DNA of 64,000 bases from Xanthomonas phaseoli pv. phaseoli (GCA_022749655.1 CP094243.1:3100001-3164000), one strand, 5' to 3'. Positions 40,704 through 52,858 are shown, counted from the stretch's first letter. Numbers and translations are program-made. The notes: generated by a model from the sequence alone, not told the origin.

Positions 40704-42977
40704 ATGAAATTCCTGCATTCCATGACCGTCGGGCGACGCCTGGCGGTGGCGTTCGCCTTGTTGATCGCGTTACTTGCCGGCTCCACCACCCTGGCGCTGT
40801 CCCAATTCAAAACCGTTCAACATCAGGTCGCGATCATCGTCGAGGTCAATAACCGCAAGGCAGCGCTGCTCAATCAGATGCGCGAGAGCAACATGCTCGG
40901 CGAGCGCTACATCCGCGACTTCATGCTGGCGACCCCGCAGCAGCGACCCGCTGTCGATGCGCAGCTCAAGGCCAATCGCGAACATTACGCGCAGCTGTGG
41001 GCCGCGTTGAAACAGCTGCCGACCAACAGCGACGGCATGCGTGCACGGCAGGCCATCGAAGACAGCCTCACCGCCGCCCGCGCCACCAACAACCGACTGC
41101 TGGGCCTGGTCCGCGAAGGCGACCTGGAGGCCGCAAAGCAGCTGCTCAGTGGGCAGGCGCAACCGTTGCTGGAGCGCCGCTCCAAGGCGATTGCTGCGGC
41201 GGTGGAATTGCAGAATCAACAGAATGCCGCCGGTGCTGCCACCATCCTCGGCAGCGTGGCGCTGGCAAACCGTGCCTTGATCGCCTTCGGCCTGCTCGCC
41301 GCCGGCCTGGCTGCCGCGTTGGCATGGCTGATTTCGCGCAGCCTGGTGCGGCCGCTGAAGCAGGCCACGCAGGTCGCCGATGCGATCGCCCACGGCGATC
41401 TGGATAACCCGATCGGCCCGCAGCCGGGCGATGAGCCCGGCCAGTTGCTGACCAGCATGCGCGGCATGCAGGAGCAGCTCAAGGCCGTTGCCGCCGCGCA
41501 GCAGGAGATGGCCCGCCAGCACGACAGCGGCAAGATCAGCTTCCGCATGGACCAGGACGCGTTTCCCGGGCAATACGGCAGCATGGTGCGCGATACCAAT
41601 GCCCTGGTCGACGCGCATATCGCGGTCAAACTCAAGCTCGCGCAGATCATGTCGCGCTACGCCATCGGCGACCTGAGCCAGGACATGGACCGCCTGCCGG
41701 GCGAAGAAGCCGTGTTGAGCCAGACCATGGACACCGTCAAATCCAACCTGACGGCAATGAACAGCGCGATCAAGTTGCTGGCCCAGGCTGCGGCCGATGG
41801 CGACTTCAGCGTGCGCGGCGACACCGCGCGTTTCCAGCATGATTTCCTGGCCATGGTGGAAAGCCTCAACCGGCTGATGGCCACCGCCGACGGTAATTTG
41901 GGCGCGCTGTCGAAGGTGCTGCAGGCCATTGCTGCAGGTGATCTCACCCAGCGCATGCAGGGCGAGTTCAACGGCGTGTTCGCCCGGATGCGCGACGATG
42001 CCAACGCCACCACCGAGCAGCTCTCCAGCATCGTCGGGCGCATCCAGCACGCCACCGTATCGATCAATACCGCGGCCAGCGAGATCGCCGCCGGTAACAA
42101 CGACCTGTCGCAGCGCACCGAACAACAGGCTGCGAACCTGGAAGAAACCGCGGCCTCGATGGAAGAACTCACCTCCACCGTCAGGCAGAACGCCGAAGGC
42201 GCACGCCAGGCCAACCAGCTTGCGATCGGCGCGGCGGCTGTGGCGTCGCAAGGCGGCGACGTGGTCGGCAAGGTGGTGGCCACCATGGGCGACATCGAAG
42301 TTTCGTCGAAGAAGATCGCCGATATCATCTCGGTCATCGACGGCATTGCGTTCCAGACCAATATCCTGGCCTTGAACGCCGCCGTGGAAGCGGCGCGCGC
42401 AGGCGACCAGGGCCGCGGATTCGCAGTGGTGGCCAGCGAAGTGCGCACGCTGGCGCAGCGTTCGGCCGGTGCGGCCAAGGAGATCAAGCACCTGATCGAC
42501 GACTCGGTGAGCAAGGTCGCCGAAGGCTCGGTCCTGGTAGACCAGGCCGGCAAGACCATGGCCGACATCGTCGCCAGCGTGCAGCGCGTCACCGACATCA
42601 TGGGCGAGATTTCTGCCGCCTCGCAGGAACAGTCGGCCGGGATCGAGCAGGTCAACCTGACCGTGACGCAGATGGACGAAGCCACCCAGCAGAACGCCGC
42701 ATTGGTGGAAGAAGCCACGGCCGCGGCACGTGCGATGGAAGAGCAGGCCGGTCAGTTGTCCGATACGGTGTCGATCTTCAAGGTGCAGCAGGTCGCTGCC
42801 GTTGCGACGGCAGCCAAGCGCCCTGCGCCGCTGCGCCTGGCCGCTGCCACGTCGGCCAGCGCTGCCAAACGCGTGACCGGCTCGGCTAACGCAAAACCCA
42901 AAGCCAATCTCACCCCAGCGCAACGCCCGGTGGTTGCCACAGCCGGCAACAGCGAGTCGAACTGGCAGGAGTTCTAA
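40704..42977 (+). CDS. Methyl-accepting chemotaxis protein, MCP 2 of 9
   Basis: Transmembrane chemoreceptor of 757 residues with the same plan as MCP 1. The first helix is [21 protein letters not shown] four-helix-bundle sensor includes [17 protein letters not shown]. The second helix lies near [19 protein letters not shown], then HAMP plus HAMP-like units and the signalling tip [21 protein letters not shown] (D for the usual E after the tip). The tail ends SNWQEF. A weak sigma-28-like site (TTCAG at 40638, AACGCTAC at 40657) is the only promoter candidate, since a terminator stands upstream. Around 42470-42657 it is identical to MCP 1 even at third codon positions, a sign of recent gene conversion. 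Confidence 0.93.
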   Translation: MKFLHSMTVGRRLAVAFALLIALLAGSTTLALSQFKTVQHQVAIIVEVNNRKAALLNQMRESNMLGERYIRDFMLATPQQRPAVDAQLKANREHYAQLWAALKQLPTNSDGMRARQAIEDSLTAARATNNRLLGLVREGDLEAAKQLLSGQAQPLLERRSKAIAAAVELQNQQNAAGAATILGSVALANRALIAFGLLAAGLAAALAWLISRSLVRPLKQATQVADAIAHGDLDNPIGPQPGDEPGQLLTSMRGMQEQLKAVAAAQQEMARQHDSGKISFRMDQDAFPGQYGSMVRDTNALVDAHIAVKLKLAQIMSRYAIGDLSQDMDRLPGEEAVLSQTMDTVKSNLTAMNSAIKLLAQAAADGDFSVRGDTARFQHDFLAMVESLNRLMATADGNLGALSKVLQAIAAGDLTQRMQGEFNGVFARMRDDANATTEQLSSIVGRIQHATVSINTAASEIAAGNNDLSQRTEQQAANLEETAASMEELTSTVRQNAEGARQANQLAIGAAAVASQGGDVVGKVVATMGDIEVSSKKIADIISVIDGIAFQTNILALNAAVEAARAGDQGRGFAVVASEVRTLAQRSAGAAKEIKHLIDDSVSKVAEGSVLVDQAGKTMADIVASVQRVTDIMGEISAASQEQSAGIEQVNLTVTQMDEATQQNAALVEEATAAARAMEEQAGQLSDTVSIFKVQQVAAVATAAKRPAPLRLAAATSASAAKRVTGSANAKPKANLTPAQRPVVATAGNSESNWQEF

Positions 42978-43026
42978 GCGCACTGCAGGGACACGTGCCG
43001 CCCGATCAGACGGCAGGTGCGCCCCA

Positions 43027-43055
43027 AGCCCCGACAGCCATGTCGGGGCTTTTTT
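43027..43055 (+). terminator. Rho-independent terminator after MCP 2
   Basis: AGCCCCGACA (43027-43036) and TGTCGGGGCT (43041-43050) with loop GCCA and six T. The stem is the same as in the terminator after MCP 1, consistent with an ancestral duplication that included the 3' flank. Confidence 0.92.
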
Positions 43056-43221
43056 GGCGAGGAAACTCTGCCGAGGCAATTGGCGTGCCGTTGTCGACAG
43101 CTTGCGCTTGGGCGCATGAGGCTGCGCGCGTGCCCTCACCCGGCACCGCGCGCCAGCTTCTCCCGCAGGAGTAGGAAGTGGCTGCGGCATCCATGCAAAC
43201 GTGCCGCTGGTCGAAAATCGG

Positions 43222-43248
43222 TCAAGCGCAGGCTCTTGCGGCCGATAC
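43222..43248 (+). promoter_or_regulatory. Sigma-28 promoter of the orphan periplasmic sensor gene
   Basis: TCAAG (43222-43226), 14 bases, then GCCGATAC (43241-43248), identical in both boxes to the motC promoter. The ATG is 50 bases downstream at 43298. Confidence 0.7.
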
Positions 43249-43297
43249 AGCAAGCACTGAGGGCCGCATTGCCCGCGCTAGATCGAAGGACGTCCGC

Positions 43298-43831
43298 ATG
43301 CACACCGCCAACTCCAACCGCTCTGCCCGCACCGTGCTGGGCTGCGTGTTCACTGCCGCGCTGCTGGCTGCGGGCGTCTCGTTGCCGCCCTCCTTCGCCG
43401 CCCCGGCAGCGCCGGTCTCGGTGCTTCTGGACAATGTGCCGGTTACCGCATTGCAGGCGCTGGCGGTGGATCTGGCGCAGCTGCGCGACGATCAGCGTGC
43501 ACAGCTTGCCGCCAGACACGATGCGGCGCGTATCGAAGCCTACGACGAGCGTCTGGGCAATCTGCACCAGCGGATCGCACGGCATGCCGGCTACTTCCAG
43601 GCCTCCGCGCCGCAGGGCGAACAGGCACGTAAATTCGCGCTGGTGCAGCAGCAGCTAGGCAAGTATCTGGCACAGCACCGCCAGGCCAATCGCGCCCTGC
43701 ACGAGGGCGACCTGCAATACGCACAAGCCTTGTCGCTGGGCCACAGCGGCGATACCCGCCAGGTCTTGTGGACCGAACTGCAGAGCCTGCAGCAATCGGT
43801 CGCCAGCGTGAACGGTGCGCAGCGCAACTGA
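43298..43831 (+). CDS. Exported four-helix sensor-like protein without signalling domain
   Basis: I know no named family for this 177-residue product. It begins with a signal peptide (TVLGCVFTAALLAAGVSL...PSFAAPA) and has no second membrane helix. The mature ~145 residues look like one long helical bundle. The order LRDDQRAQLAARHD, YDERLGNLHQRIARHAGYFQ, KYLAQHRQANRALHEGDLQYA and LWTELQSLQQSVASVN recalls the 4HB sensor of MCPs, with its membrane-distal loop and the GDL/A-x-x-L block. The frame is also open upstream to 43178, but the signal peptide fixes the start at ATG 43298. A sigma-28 promoter, and position between two receptor genes, suggest a periplasmic ligand-binding partner or decoy for chemoreceptors. 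This is inference. Confidence 0.7.
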   Translation: MHTANSNRSARTVLGCVFTAALLAAGVSLPPSFAAPAAPVSVLLDNVPVTALQALAVDLAQLRDDQRAQLAARHDAARIEAYDERLGNLHQRIARHAGYFQASAPQGEQARKFALVQQQLGKYLAQHRQANRALHEGDLQYAQALSLGHSGDTRQVLWTELQSLQQSVASVNGAQRN

Positions 43832-44302
43832 GCCGCTGCAGGCAGCCCAGACGTGGCCACGCAGCGACCGGGCAGCATCGCGATCAGCGCGCTCCACGTT
43901 GCGCTGAACCATCACGCCTTCTGCGGCTGAGGTCATCAGCGAGGCGACTGCACAAACGCCGGGCCGACCCGCCGGTGCCGTTCACACCATGCCCGATGCT
44001 CGGTGCTGCATGCGCGGCGACTCCACCAGGACGCTAAGCGCTCCCACCATATTGCCTGGTGGATTCGCCAGGCAGATATAAGCCGCTCAATGCGCGCCGA
44101 AAGTGCCAACCGCCACTGCGCGCGGTCGGCGATGACGTCACCGCATGTCTTCCAGGCACTGCCTGGTCCGCTCTCATGCCCAGCACGCTGCCACTGCGCC
44201 GAGGACGCAACGCGCCGTGTCAGCGCGTTAACGCACTAGCAAAGGCAGACCATTCGCACGTCGACATCGCCACCGGTCGTGCGTCCGCCGTGTCGTGTCA
44301 AC
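43832..44302. other. Spacer between orphan sensor and MCP 3
   Basis: No reading frame here has a start, ribosome site and family features together. I see no strong hairpin with a T-run. Only the promoter at its end is notable. Confidence 0.4.
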
Positions 44303-44329
44303 TCAACATTTTCGCGGTCAGGTCGCTAT
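44303..44329 (+). promoter_or_regulatory. Sigma-28-like promoter of MCP 3
   Basis: TCAAC (44303-44307), 14 bases, then GTCGCTAT (44322-44329), 40 bases before the ATG at 44370. Both boxes depart from consensus at one or two places. Confidence 0.4.
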
Positions 44330-44369
44330 TCGACTTACACCGGTCACATTCCTTTGCTGGATATCTGCC

Positions 44370-46546
44370 ATGACGCTGAAGACCACGCTTGCAAGAACGC
44401 TGGCCAATGTGCCGCTCAAGCGCAAGTTTTTCGCCCAGACCGCCCTGGTTGCGCTGGGCATCATCGCGTTGGCGGTGATCGCCGCACGCATGCAGTACGT
44501 CGACCTGACCGATACGCGCCGCGATGGTCTCAAGAGCCAGATCGAGATGGCGATTGCGGTGGTCAATGGCTATGCCGAACGCGCCGAAAAGGGCGAGATC
44601 GACGTGGAGACCGCCAAGAAGAGTGCGCTGCACACCCTGTCGACCATGCGCGCACGTGGCGGTGTGGATTACATCTACGTCACCGACCAGGCGCCGACGA
44701 TGCTGATGCACCCCACCCGCCCGGACCTGGTCGGCAAGCCGTTGAGCGATGTGCTCAGCCCGGACGGCAAGCGCGTATTTCCAGCGTTCGTCACCGCAGC
44801 GCAGGCCGGCGGCGGCTATGTCGACTACACCTGGGCCAAGCCAGGGCAGAAGGATCCGGTGCAGAAAACCTCGTACGCGGCGCTGTACAAGCCGTGGGGC
44901 TGGGTGATCGGCACCGGCGTGTACCTGGACGACACCCAATCGCAGGCGCTGGTTTTCACCGGCATCGTTGCGCTCGCCGGTGGCGCCCTGGTGCTGATCA
45001 ACCTGCTGGTGGGCTGGATGATCGGCAACTCCATCCTGGAGCCGGTGTCGCGTGCCCTGGCGGCCATCAAGGGGTGGCGCGCGGCGACCTGAGCGTGCGG
45101 ACTGCCGAGCACGGCACCGATGAAATCGGCCAGATGCTCAAGGCCACCGACGAGATGGTTCACACCCTGGAGCGCTTCTCCGCACAGACCAAGGTGATGG
45201 TGCACATGCATGCCGGCGACGATGTCACCCACCGCATGCCGACCGATTTCCCGGGCGTCTACGGCGAGCTGGCCAGCGGCATCAACACGATGATCTTCGA
45301 GCACCTGGATGCCATCGTCGATGCGATCGGCATCCTCAACGAGTATGCGCAAGGCGACCTGTCGCGCAATGCCGCGCGCCTGCCCGGCACCCGTGCGGTG
45401 CTGCACGAAGCGATGGATGCGGCCAAGGCCAGCCTGCTGGCGATCAACACCGAGATCAAACGCCTGGCCCAGGCCGCGGCCAACGGCGACTTCAGTCAAC
45501 GCGGCGATGCGACGCGCTTCAAGCACGACTCGGCGCGCATGATCCACGACCTCAACGCAATGATGGAGGTCAGCGACCGCAACCTGGGCAAGCTGTCCGA
45601 GCTGCTGGCATCCCTGGCCGAAGGCGACCTCACCGCGCGCCTGGATGGCCAATACCATGGCGTGTTCGCGCGCATGCGCGATGACGCCAATGCCACGGCC
45701 ACCCAGCTGGCCGGCATCGTGGGACGCATCCAGCAGGCGGCCAGTTCCATCACCGGCTCGGCCAGCGAAATCGCCGCCGGCAACAACGATCTGTCGCAGC
45801 GCACCGAACAGCAGGCCGCCAACTTGGAAGAAACCGCCGCCTCGATGGAGGAACTCACCTCCACCGTCAAGCAGAATGCCGAGAGCGCGCGTCAGGCCAA
45901 CCAGTTGGCGATCGGCGCCGCCAGCGTGGCCTCGCAGGGCGGCCAGGTGGTGAGCCAGGTGGTGGACACCATGTCCGGTATCCAGACCTCGTCCAGGAAG
46001 ATCGCCGAGATCATCAGCGTCATCGATGGCATCGCCTTCCAGACCAATATCCTGGCGTTGAATGCTGCGGTGGAAGCCGCACGTGCCGGCGAACAAGGCC
46101 GCGGATTCGCGGTGGTCGCTTCGGAAGTACGCACGCTGGCCCAGCGGTCGGCCAGCGCGGCCAAGGAGATCAAGCACCTCATCGAGGATTCGGTGGGCAA
46201 GGTGTCCGAGGGCTCGCTGCTGGTGGATCAGGCCGGCAAGACCATGGCCGAGATCGTCTCTTCGGTGCAGCGCGTCACCGACATCATGAGCGAAATTTCT
46301 GCCGCCTCGCAGGAACAGTCGGCCGGCATCGAACAGGTCAACCTCACCGTCACCCAGATGGACGAGAGCACCCAGCAGAACGCGGCGCTGGTGGAAGAAG
46401 CCACCGCTGCGGCCAATGCCATGCAGCAGCAGGCGCAGCAGTTGGATGAAGCGGTGTCGAGCTTCCGCATCGTTGCCGCCACCTCCAACCAGTTCGCCGG
46501 TACCGGTGCACGCGCCCCGGCGCGGGTTGCGCTGGCCACCTACTGA
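44370..46546 (+). CDS. Methyl-accepting chemotaxis protein with single Cache domain, MCP 3 of 9 (one frameshift)
   Basis: Chemoreceptor of about 725 residues. After the first helix ([18 protein letters not shown]) comes a single-Cache (sCache_2) sensor, seen in [38 protein letters not shown] and [21 protein letters not shown], a fold that often binds small organic acids. The second helix, HAMP, a HAMP-like region and the signalling hairpin ([21 protein letters not shown]) follow. The frame breaks in the G-run at 45071-45074, where one more G gives [15 protein letters not shown]. This is the only MCP here without the C-terminal W-x-x-F; it ends [10 protein letters not shown]. It may depend on neighbours for adaptation. 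MCP 4 follows after 74 bases. Confidence 0.92.
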
Positions 46547-46620
46547 CCGTACCTACCCCGCTCCGGCGGGGTTGCCTTGTCCGTTCTCCCTTTTCGCTTT
46601 TTCCTTCCGCGGCTACGCCC

Positions 46621-49409
46621 ATGACCTCGCCTTCCACCCACTCACGTTTCAGCGGACGCCTGGCGTACCGCCTGATGTTCGGTACGGCGGTCATTGCGTC
46701 GCTGTGCTTCGGTTTGACCGCGGCCATCACCTATTGGCAAAGCAGTCGCGCATTGAGCGCCTCTGCGCAGGCCACGATGCAAAACGCCGCGCGTTACCAG
46801 GCCGAGCAGATCGGCAGCGACCTGGGCCAGGCGTTGACGACCGGCCAATCGCTGGCCACCACCTTGCTGGTGCAACGCGCCAATGGCGGCATCAGCCGCG
46901 ACAGTGCCGCGGCAGTGGTGCACGACCAATTGCTGGATCACCCCGAATGGGTCGGCATGGGCACCTTGTGGGAGCCGCAGGCCTTCGATGGCAAGGACAG
47001 CGCATTCGCCAATGCCAAGGGCCACGACGCCACCGGCCGCTTCATGACCTACTGGGGGCGCAGCGACCAGACCCTGGTCCGCGAACCGCTCACCGATTAC
47101 GAAACCCCGGCCTGGGCGACTGGAATCTGAAACCACGTGCGCTGCTGCGACAGACCGTGGCCGAACCCTACGATTACAAGATCGGCGGCAAGACCGTGCT
47201 GATGACCACCTTGTCCACGCCGATCCTGCAGGACGGCAAGTATCTGGGCGCGGTGACCGTGGATGTGGCATTGGCGGCCCTGCAGCAGCGCCTTGGCGCC
47301 TTGCGCTCGATGCAGGACGGTTATGTCGAACTGCTCTCGCCCGCCGGCGTGGTGCTGGCATCGCACGACACCGCGCGCATCGGCAAGCAGGTCACCGACG
47401 CACGCCATCGCAGCATGCTGGAGGCGATCAAGGCCGGCAAGGACGCGCTGGATTTCAGCCCCGATGCAGACGGTGCGGTCAGCGCCTACGTTCCGCTACA
47501 GATCGGCAAGGCGCAGGAGCGCTTCGCGCTGGGCGTGGTGGTGCCGTATGCCACGATCATGCAGCAGGCGCACCACCTGCTGTGGACCATCCTTGCGGTC
47601 GGCCTTGGCTCGGCGCTCGTGCTCAGCGTGGCATTGTTCGCGCTGCTGCGTCGCCAAGTGGTGCGGCCGCTGGAGGCCGCCGCGCACGTGGCCGATGCGA
47701 TCGCCTCGGGCAAGCTCGACAACCAGATCACCGTGCAGCGCCAGGACGAAGTGGGCCGCCTGATGGGCGCCATGCAACGCATGCAGAGCGACCTGCGCGA
47801 GCGCATCGAACGCGATGCGCAAGTGGCCAACGAAAACCTGCGCATCCGCACCGCGCTGGAACATTCGGAAATGGAAGTGTTGCTGGCCGACGAACAGCAC
47901 AACGCGGTATTCATCACCCAGGCGCTGCACGCTTCCTTCAAGCAGGGCGAGCCCGCGTTCCATGCCAAGGGCCAGCCCGGCTTCAGTGCCGATGCGGTGG
48001 TCGGCAAGCCGATCGACTACGTGTTCGGCAACGACAGCGAAGGCACTGAACGTACGCAGCGTCTGCGGGAGCTGCAGTCCACCACCACCGAGCGCTACCG
48101 CTTCGGGCCGGTGACACTGGATCTGACCATGACCCCGCTGTATGCCCCTGATGGCCGTCGTAGCGGCAGCATGCTGCTGTGGCGCAATATCAGCGCCGAA
48201 GTGAGCACCCAACAGGAAGTGGCCGAACTGGTGCAGTCCGCCTTGATGGGCGATTTCGGCCAGCGCCTGGCGCTGGAAGACAAGCATGGGTTCTATCTGG
48301 AATTCGGCCGCCAGCTCAATGGCCTGCTGGAAACCACCTCGCTGAGCCTGGAGCGGATTTCCAGTCTGCTCAGTGCGCTGGCCGAAGGCGACCTCACCGC
48401 CCGCATGGACGGCGACTTCCAGGGCGTGTTCGCCCGCATGCGCGACGATGCCAATGCCACGGTGGCGCAGCTCACCGGCATTGTCTCCGGCATCCAGACT
48501 TCGGCCACGCACATCAGCGCAGCCGCAAGCGAAATTGCCGCCGGCAACAACGATCTTTCCCAACGCACCGAACAACAGGCCGCCAATCTGGAAGAAACCG
48601 CGGCCTCGATGGAGGAACTCACCTCCACCGTCAAACAGAATGCCGAGCATGCGCGTCAGGCCAACCAGCTGGCCATCGGCGCAGCCGACGTGGCCTCGCA
48701 CCGCGGCTCGGTGGTGGCGCAGGTCGTCACCACGATGTCGGGCATCGAGACCTCGTCCAAGAAGATCGCAGAGATCATCAGCGTCATCGACGGGATCGCG
48801 TTCCAGACCAACATCCTGGCCTTGAATGCCGCCGTGGAAGCGGCGCGTGCCGGCGAACAGGGCCGCGGATTTGCCGTGGTCGCCTCCGAGGTACGCACGC
48901 TGGCGCAGCGTTCGGCTGGTGCGGCCAAAGAGATCAAGCACCTGATCGACGATTCGGTGAGCAAGGTGGAACAAGGCGCGTCGCTGGTGCAGCAGGCCGG
49001 CACCACGATGAGCGAGATCGTCGCCAGCGTGCAGCGCGTCACCGACATCATGGGCGAAATCTCCGCCGCTTCGCAGGAGCAATCGTCCGGCATCGAGCAG
49101 GTCAATCTCACCGTGACGCAGATGGATGAAGCCACGCAGCAGAATGCCGCGTTGGTGGAAGAAGCCACTGCCGCAGCGCGTGCGATGGAAGAACAGGCGG
49201 GCCAGCTGACCGAGGCGGTGGCGGTCTTCAAGCTCCACCATGCGGTCAAACCCGTGCCGGCTGCGGCCACTGGCAAACCAGTGGTGCGCGCGGTCGTCAC
49301 CACCAAGCCGGCACCGGCCCGCGGCAAGCGCGCGGCGACACCGCTGCGTCATGACGTGGGCAAGTCCTCCGGGACTGCCGGTCACGACAGCCAGTGGCAG
49401 GATTTCTGA
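46621..49409 (+). CDS. Methyl-accepting chemotaxis protein with double-Cache and PAS-like domains, MCP 4 of 9 (one frameshift)
   Basis: Largest receptor here, about 929 residues. The first helix ([20 protein letters not shown]) is followed by a double-Cache (dCache_1) sensor of about 270 residues ([23 protein letters not shown]...[44 protein letters not shown]). Next are the second helix, HAMP ([19 protein letters not shown]), a degenerate PAS-like region ([20 protein letters not shown] to [14 protein letters not shown]) and the signalling hairpin. It ends SQWQDF. The frame breaks at 47109-47110 (one G missing in ACCCCGGGCCTG). Only a weak hairpin (46556-46571) lies between MCP 3 and this gene, so they may be co-transcribed. 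Confidence 0.92.
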
Positions 49410-49551
49410 CCGCCCCGTGAAACGTGGATTGCAAGCGAACACTAGCGTCGTCGTAAGCACGCAGCGTCACTTGCATTCCACAGCTGCATCCACCGCGGCG
49501 CGTCCTCGGCGCGCTGTGCGTGCCCTGCCCCTTCCGCTCGTCCGACGCGCA

Positions 49552-49578
49552 TCAAGAATCATGCGGCGTTGCCGTTAG
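49552..49578 (+). promoter_or_regulatory. Sigma-28 promoter of the barrel/MCP 5 unit
   Basis: TCAAG (49552-49556), 14 bases, then GCCGTTAG (49571-49578). The leader to ATG 49710 is about 125 bases. The remaining gap after MCP 4 has no gene. Confidence 0.65.
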
Positions 49579-49709
49579 TGTGGATGACATCGACTGCCTG
49601 CGCCCCGCCGCAGCAGCCGGTCCAGCAATCCATGCCTGCTGTGGCAGCCAACGCAGCCAGCGCATGCATCCGGATATGTGTTTCCGCACGTTGCCACGCA
49701 AGGGATGCC

Positions 49710-50471
49710 ATGAAGCCGTCTGTTATCGCCAGCTGTTTTGTGCTGTTGGGTGCGATGGGTCATGCCCGCGCCGAAGACCCGATCGCGACCGACCGCCCGG
49801 ATTTCGTGGAATCCAGCCTCACCGTTGGCGACCGCCGCGTGCAGGTGGAAACCAGCGTCGCGTGGGAACGCGATGACGCGGTGGATGCGTATTCCACACC
49901 CACGCTCCTGCGCTACGGCCTGGGCCAGACCTGGGAATTGCGGCTGGAAACCGATGGCTGGCAGCGCATCGACCTGCCCGGCGATGCGCAGGTGAGCGGC
50001 ATGTCCGACGTCTCGCTTGGCATCAAGCATCACCTGGCCAGCTCCGACGTCGGCAAGACCTCGCTGGCCTGGTTGCTGCATGTGGACCTGCCCAGCGGCG
50101 CGCAAGCGTTGCGCGGCCATGGTGCACGCCCCTCGTTCCGGCTGGTAGCCGAATGGGAGCTCAGCGACAGTATTTCCGCGGGCATGATGCCCGGCGTGAT
50201 CTGGGACGACGATGGCCAGGGCAACCGATATACCGCCGGCATCTTCGGCGCGGTTCTTGGCAAGGCCTGGAACGACCGCGTGCGCTCGTTCGTCGAAGTG
50301 GCGTTGCCGCAGATCGCCAAGAGCGACGATGGCGGCACTGTCGCCCTGCTCGATATCGGCTCGGCCTGGCTGCTGAGCAACGACGTCCAACTGGACGCGG
50401 TCTACAGCCGCGGACTCAACGACCGCTCACCGGATCACGCGCTCGGCGTGGGCCTGTCTTTCCGCTTCTGA
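49710..50471 (+). CDS. Outer-membrane beta-barrel, phenol MetA-degradation-like transporter family
   Basis: The 253-residue product has a signal peptide ([14 protein letters not shown]) and then [20 protein letters not shown], the N-terminal signature of the putative phenol-degradation MetA-pathway/transporter barrel family. Alternating strands follow, and it ends in aromatic GVGLSFRF, as outer-membrane barrels do. ATG 49710 is preceded by AAGGGA. Its substrate is unknown. The MCP 5 gene starts only 13 bases after its stop, and a sigma-28 promoter lies upstream. Barrel and receptor are therefore probably made together, perhaps as an uptake path for the ligand that the receptor senses. Confidence 0.75.
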   Translation: MKPSVIASCFVLLGAMGHARAEDPIATDRPDFVESSLTVGDRRVQVETSVAWERDDAVDAYSTPTLLRYGLGQTWELRLETDGWQRIDLPGDAQVSGMSDVSLGIKHHLASSDVGKTSLAWLLHVDLPSGAQALRGHGARPSFRLVAEWELSDSISAGMMPGVIWDDDGQGNRYTAGIFGAVLGKAWNDRVRSFVEVALPQIAKSDDGGTVALLDIGSAWLLSNDVQLDAVYSRGLNDRSPDHALGVGLSFRF

Positions 50472-50484
50472 CACGGGTTGCACC

Positions 50485-52858
50485 ATGAAGATCATGCATA
50501 TGCTGGGCGTCCTGGTGCTGGTGGCCGCTTTGGCGCTGCTCGCCCTGGGTGGCGTGGGCTATAACGGCCAACGCGGCCTGCTCGATGCGATCGCCGCACA
50601 GGTCATCTCCTCCGATGCGCTGCGCAACCACATGCAGGCGGACATGATGCACGACGCCCTGCGCGGCGATGTCACCGCAGCGTTGCTTGCTGCCTCCACG
50701 AAAGACGATAAAGCAGTTGCAGCCGCACGCACCGCACTGGGCGAACATGCCGGCGAATTCCGCCAATCGCTGGCCGCCAACCGCAAACTGCCGCTGGACC
50801 CTGCATTGCGCAGCGATCTGGATGCGGTGACACCGGCGCTGCAGGCCTATATCGCCTCTGCCGACCAGGTGGTGAAAGCTGCCGAGACGCATGCGGACAG
50901 CGCAGCGGCTTACGCGGATTTCAACGACAAGTTCAGCCAGCTCGAAACCCGCATGGGCACCATCAGCGAGCGCATCCTGGCCTTGAACGAGGCCAGCCGC
51001 CGCCAGGCCGAGCAATACAGCCACCGGGTGATGTGGCAGCAAGGTAGCGCCGTGGTGCTGGCATTCGTGTGCCTGGCGCTGGCGGCCGGCTGGATTCTGC
51101 GCTCGGTGTTCGGCCTGCTCGGCGGCGAGCCGCAGCTGGCCATGGCAGCTGCGCAGCACATCGCCGAAGGCCGCCTGGATCAACCGATCCCGGTCGCCGC
51201 AAAGCACTCGCGCAGCCTGATGGCCGCCCTGGCGCGCATGCAGCGCGACCTGCGCGAGCGCCTGGAGCGCGAGCGCAGCATCGCGGCCGAAAACCTGCGC
51301 ATCCGTACCGCGCTGGATAACGCATCCACCGGCATGTACATCGCCGACCCGGATCTCACCATCATCTATACCAATAGTGCGCTGCAAAACCTGCTGCACA
51401 CCTACGCAGACGATATCCAGGCCTGCGCGCCCGCGTTCAAGCGCACCGCCAACCTGGTCGGCCAACCGGTCTCGCTGCTGGAGGTGGGCAACGCACAGGA
51501 CGCGGAGATCTACCAGCGTCTGGACCGCCAGGGCGCTGCCCAACGCGAGGTGCAGTACCGCACCACCTGCATCGCACAGAACGTTTCGGCAATTCGCGAC
51601 GAGGCCGGCGCGCACCTGGGTTTTGTCTGCGAGTGGCGCGACCGCACGGCGGAGGCGCGCGTGGAAATCGACGTTGCCGACGTGGTGCGTAGCGCCGCTG
51701 CCGGCGATCTTTCCAAGCGCATCGACAGCACCGGAAAACAAGGCTTTTTCCTGCAACTGGCGCAGCAGCTCAATGCCTTGCTCGATGCCAACGCGGTCAG
51801 CATCGCCGAAGTGTCGCGCCTGCTCAGCGCACTGGCCGACGGCGACCTGAGTGCGCGCATGCAGGGCCAGTTCCATGGCGTTTTCGCCGCGATGCGCGAC
51901 GACGCAAATACCACCGCCGAGCAGCTGGCGCTGGTGATCGGGCGCATCCAGCAGGCCGCCGGCAGCATTCACACTGCCTCCAGCGAAATCGCCGCCGGCA
52001 ACAACGACCTGTCGCAGCGCACCGAACAACAGGCGGCAAATCTGGAAGAGACTGCCGCCTCGATGGAGGAGCTCACCTCCACCGTCAAACAGAATGCCGA
52101 GAGCGCACGCCGGGCCAACCAGCTGGCGATCGGTGCGGCCGGCGTGGCGTCGCAGGGCGGCGCGGTGGTGGCGCAGGTGGTCACCACCATGTCCGGCATC
52201 GAAGTCTCATCGAAGAAGATCGCCGAGATCATCAGCGTGATCGACGGCATCGCGTTCCAGACCAACATCCTGGCGCTCAACGCCGCCGTGGAAGCGGCGC
52301 GTGCCGGCGAACAGGGCCGCGGTTTTGCCGTGGTGGCCTCCGAGGTGCGCACACTGGCGCAGCGCTCGGCCGGTGCCGCCAAAGAGATCAAACACTTGAT
52401 CGACGATTCGGTGAGCAAGGTCGCCGAGGGCTCGCAACTGGTGCATCAGGCCGGCACCACCATGGCCGATATCGTCGCCAGCGTGCAGCGCGTGACCGAC
52501 ATCATGGGCGAGATCGCCGCCGCCTCGCAGGAACAGTCGTCGGGCATCGAGCAGGTCAACCTCACCATCACCCAGATGGATGAAGCGACCCAGCAGAACG
52601 CCGCATTGGTGGAAGAAGCCACTGCCGCGGCGCGCACCATGGAAGACCAGGCCAGCCAGCTGGGCGCACGCAGTGTCGCGCTTTACCCTGGCCGATGCGC
52701 CGCCGTCGCAGACTGCAACGCCTGCGCCGACAACGCCTACCGTGGTCGCAGTAGCGCGGGCACACAAGACCGGCACGCGTGCGCCGAGCGCGCGCAAGCC
52801 GGCAGTGAACGCGCCCGCGGCCACCGCCGGCAACGACAGCCAGTGGCAGGATTTTTGA
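50485..52858 (+). CDS. Methyl-accepting chemotaxis protein with PAS domain, MCP 5 of 9 (one frameshift)
   Basis: Chemoreceptor of about 790 residues. The first helix ([20 protein letters not shown]) is followed by a helical-bundle sensor (to about residue 185), a second helix ([19 protein letters not shown]), HAMP, then a PAS domain ([39 protein letters not shown]) that could sense redox or an internal ligand. A further HAMP-like unit and the signalling hairpin come next. Its reading frame breaks between 52658 and 52672, just after DQASQLG. In the other frame it continues [12 protein letters not shown] and ends SQWQDF at 52858. Left unbridged, the frame would end at 52899 with an unrelated basic tail. 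It lies directly behind the outer-membrane barrel gene. Confidence 0.92.
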
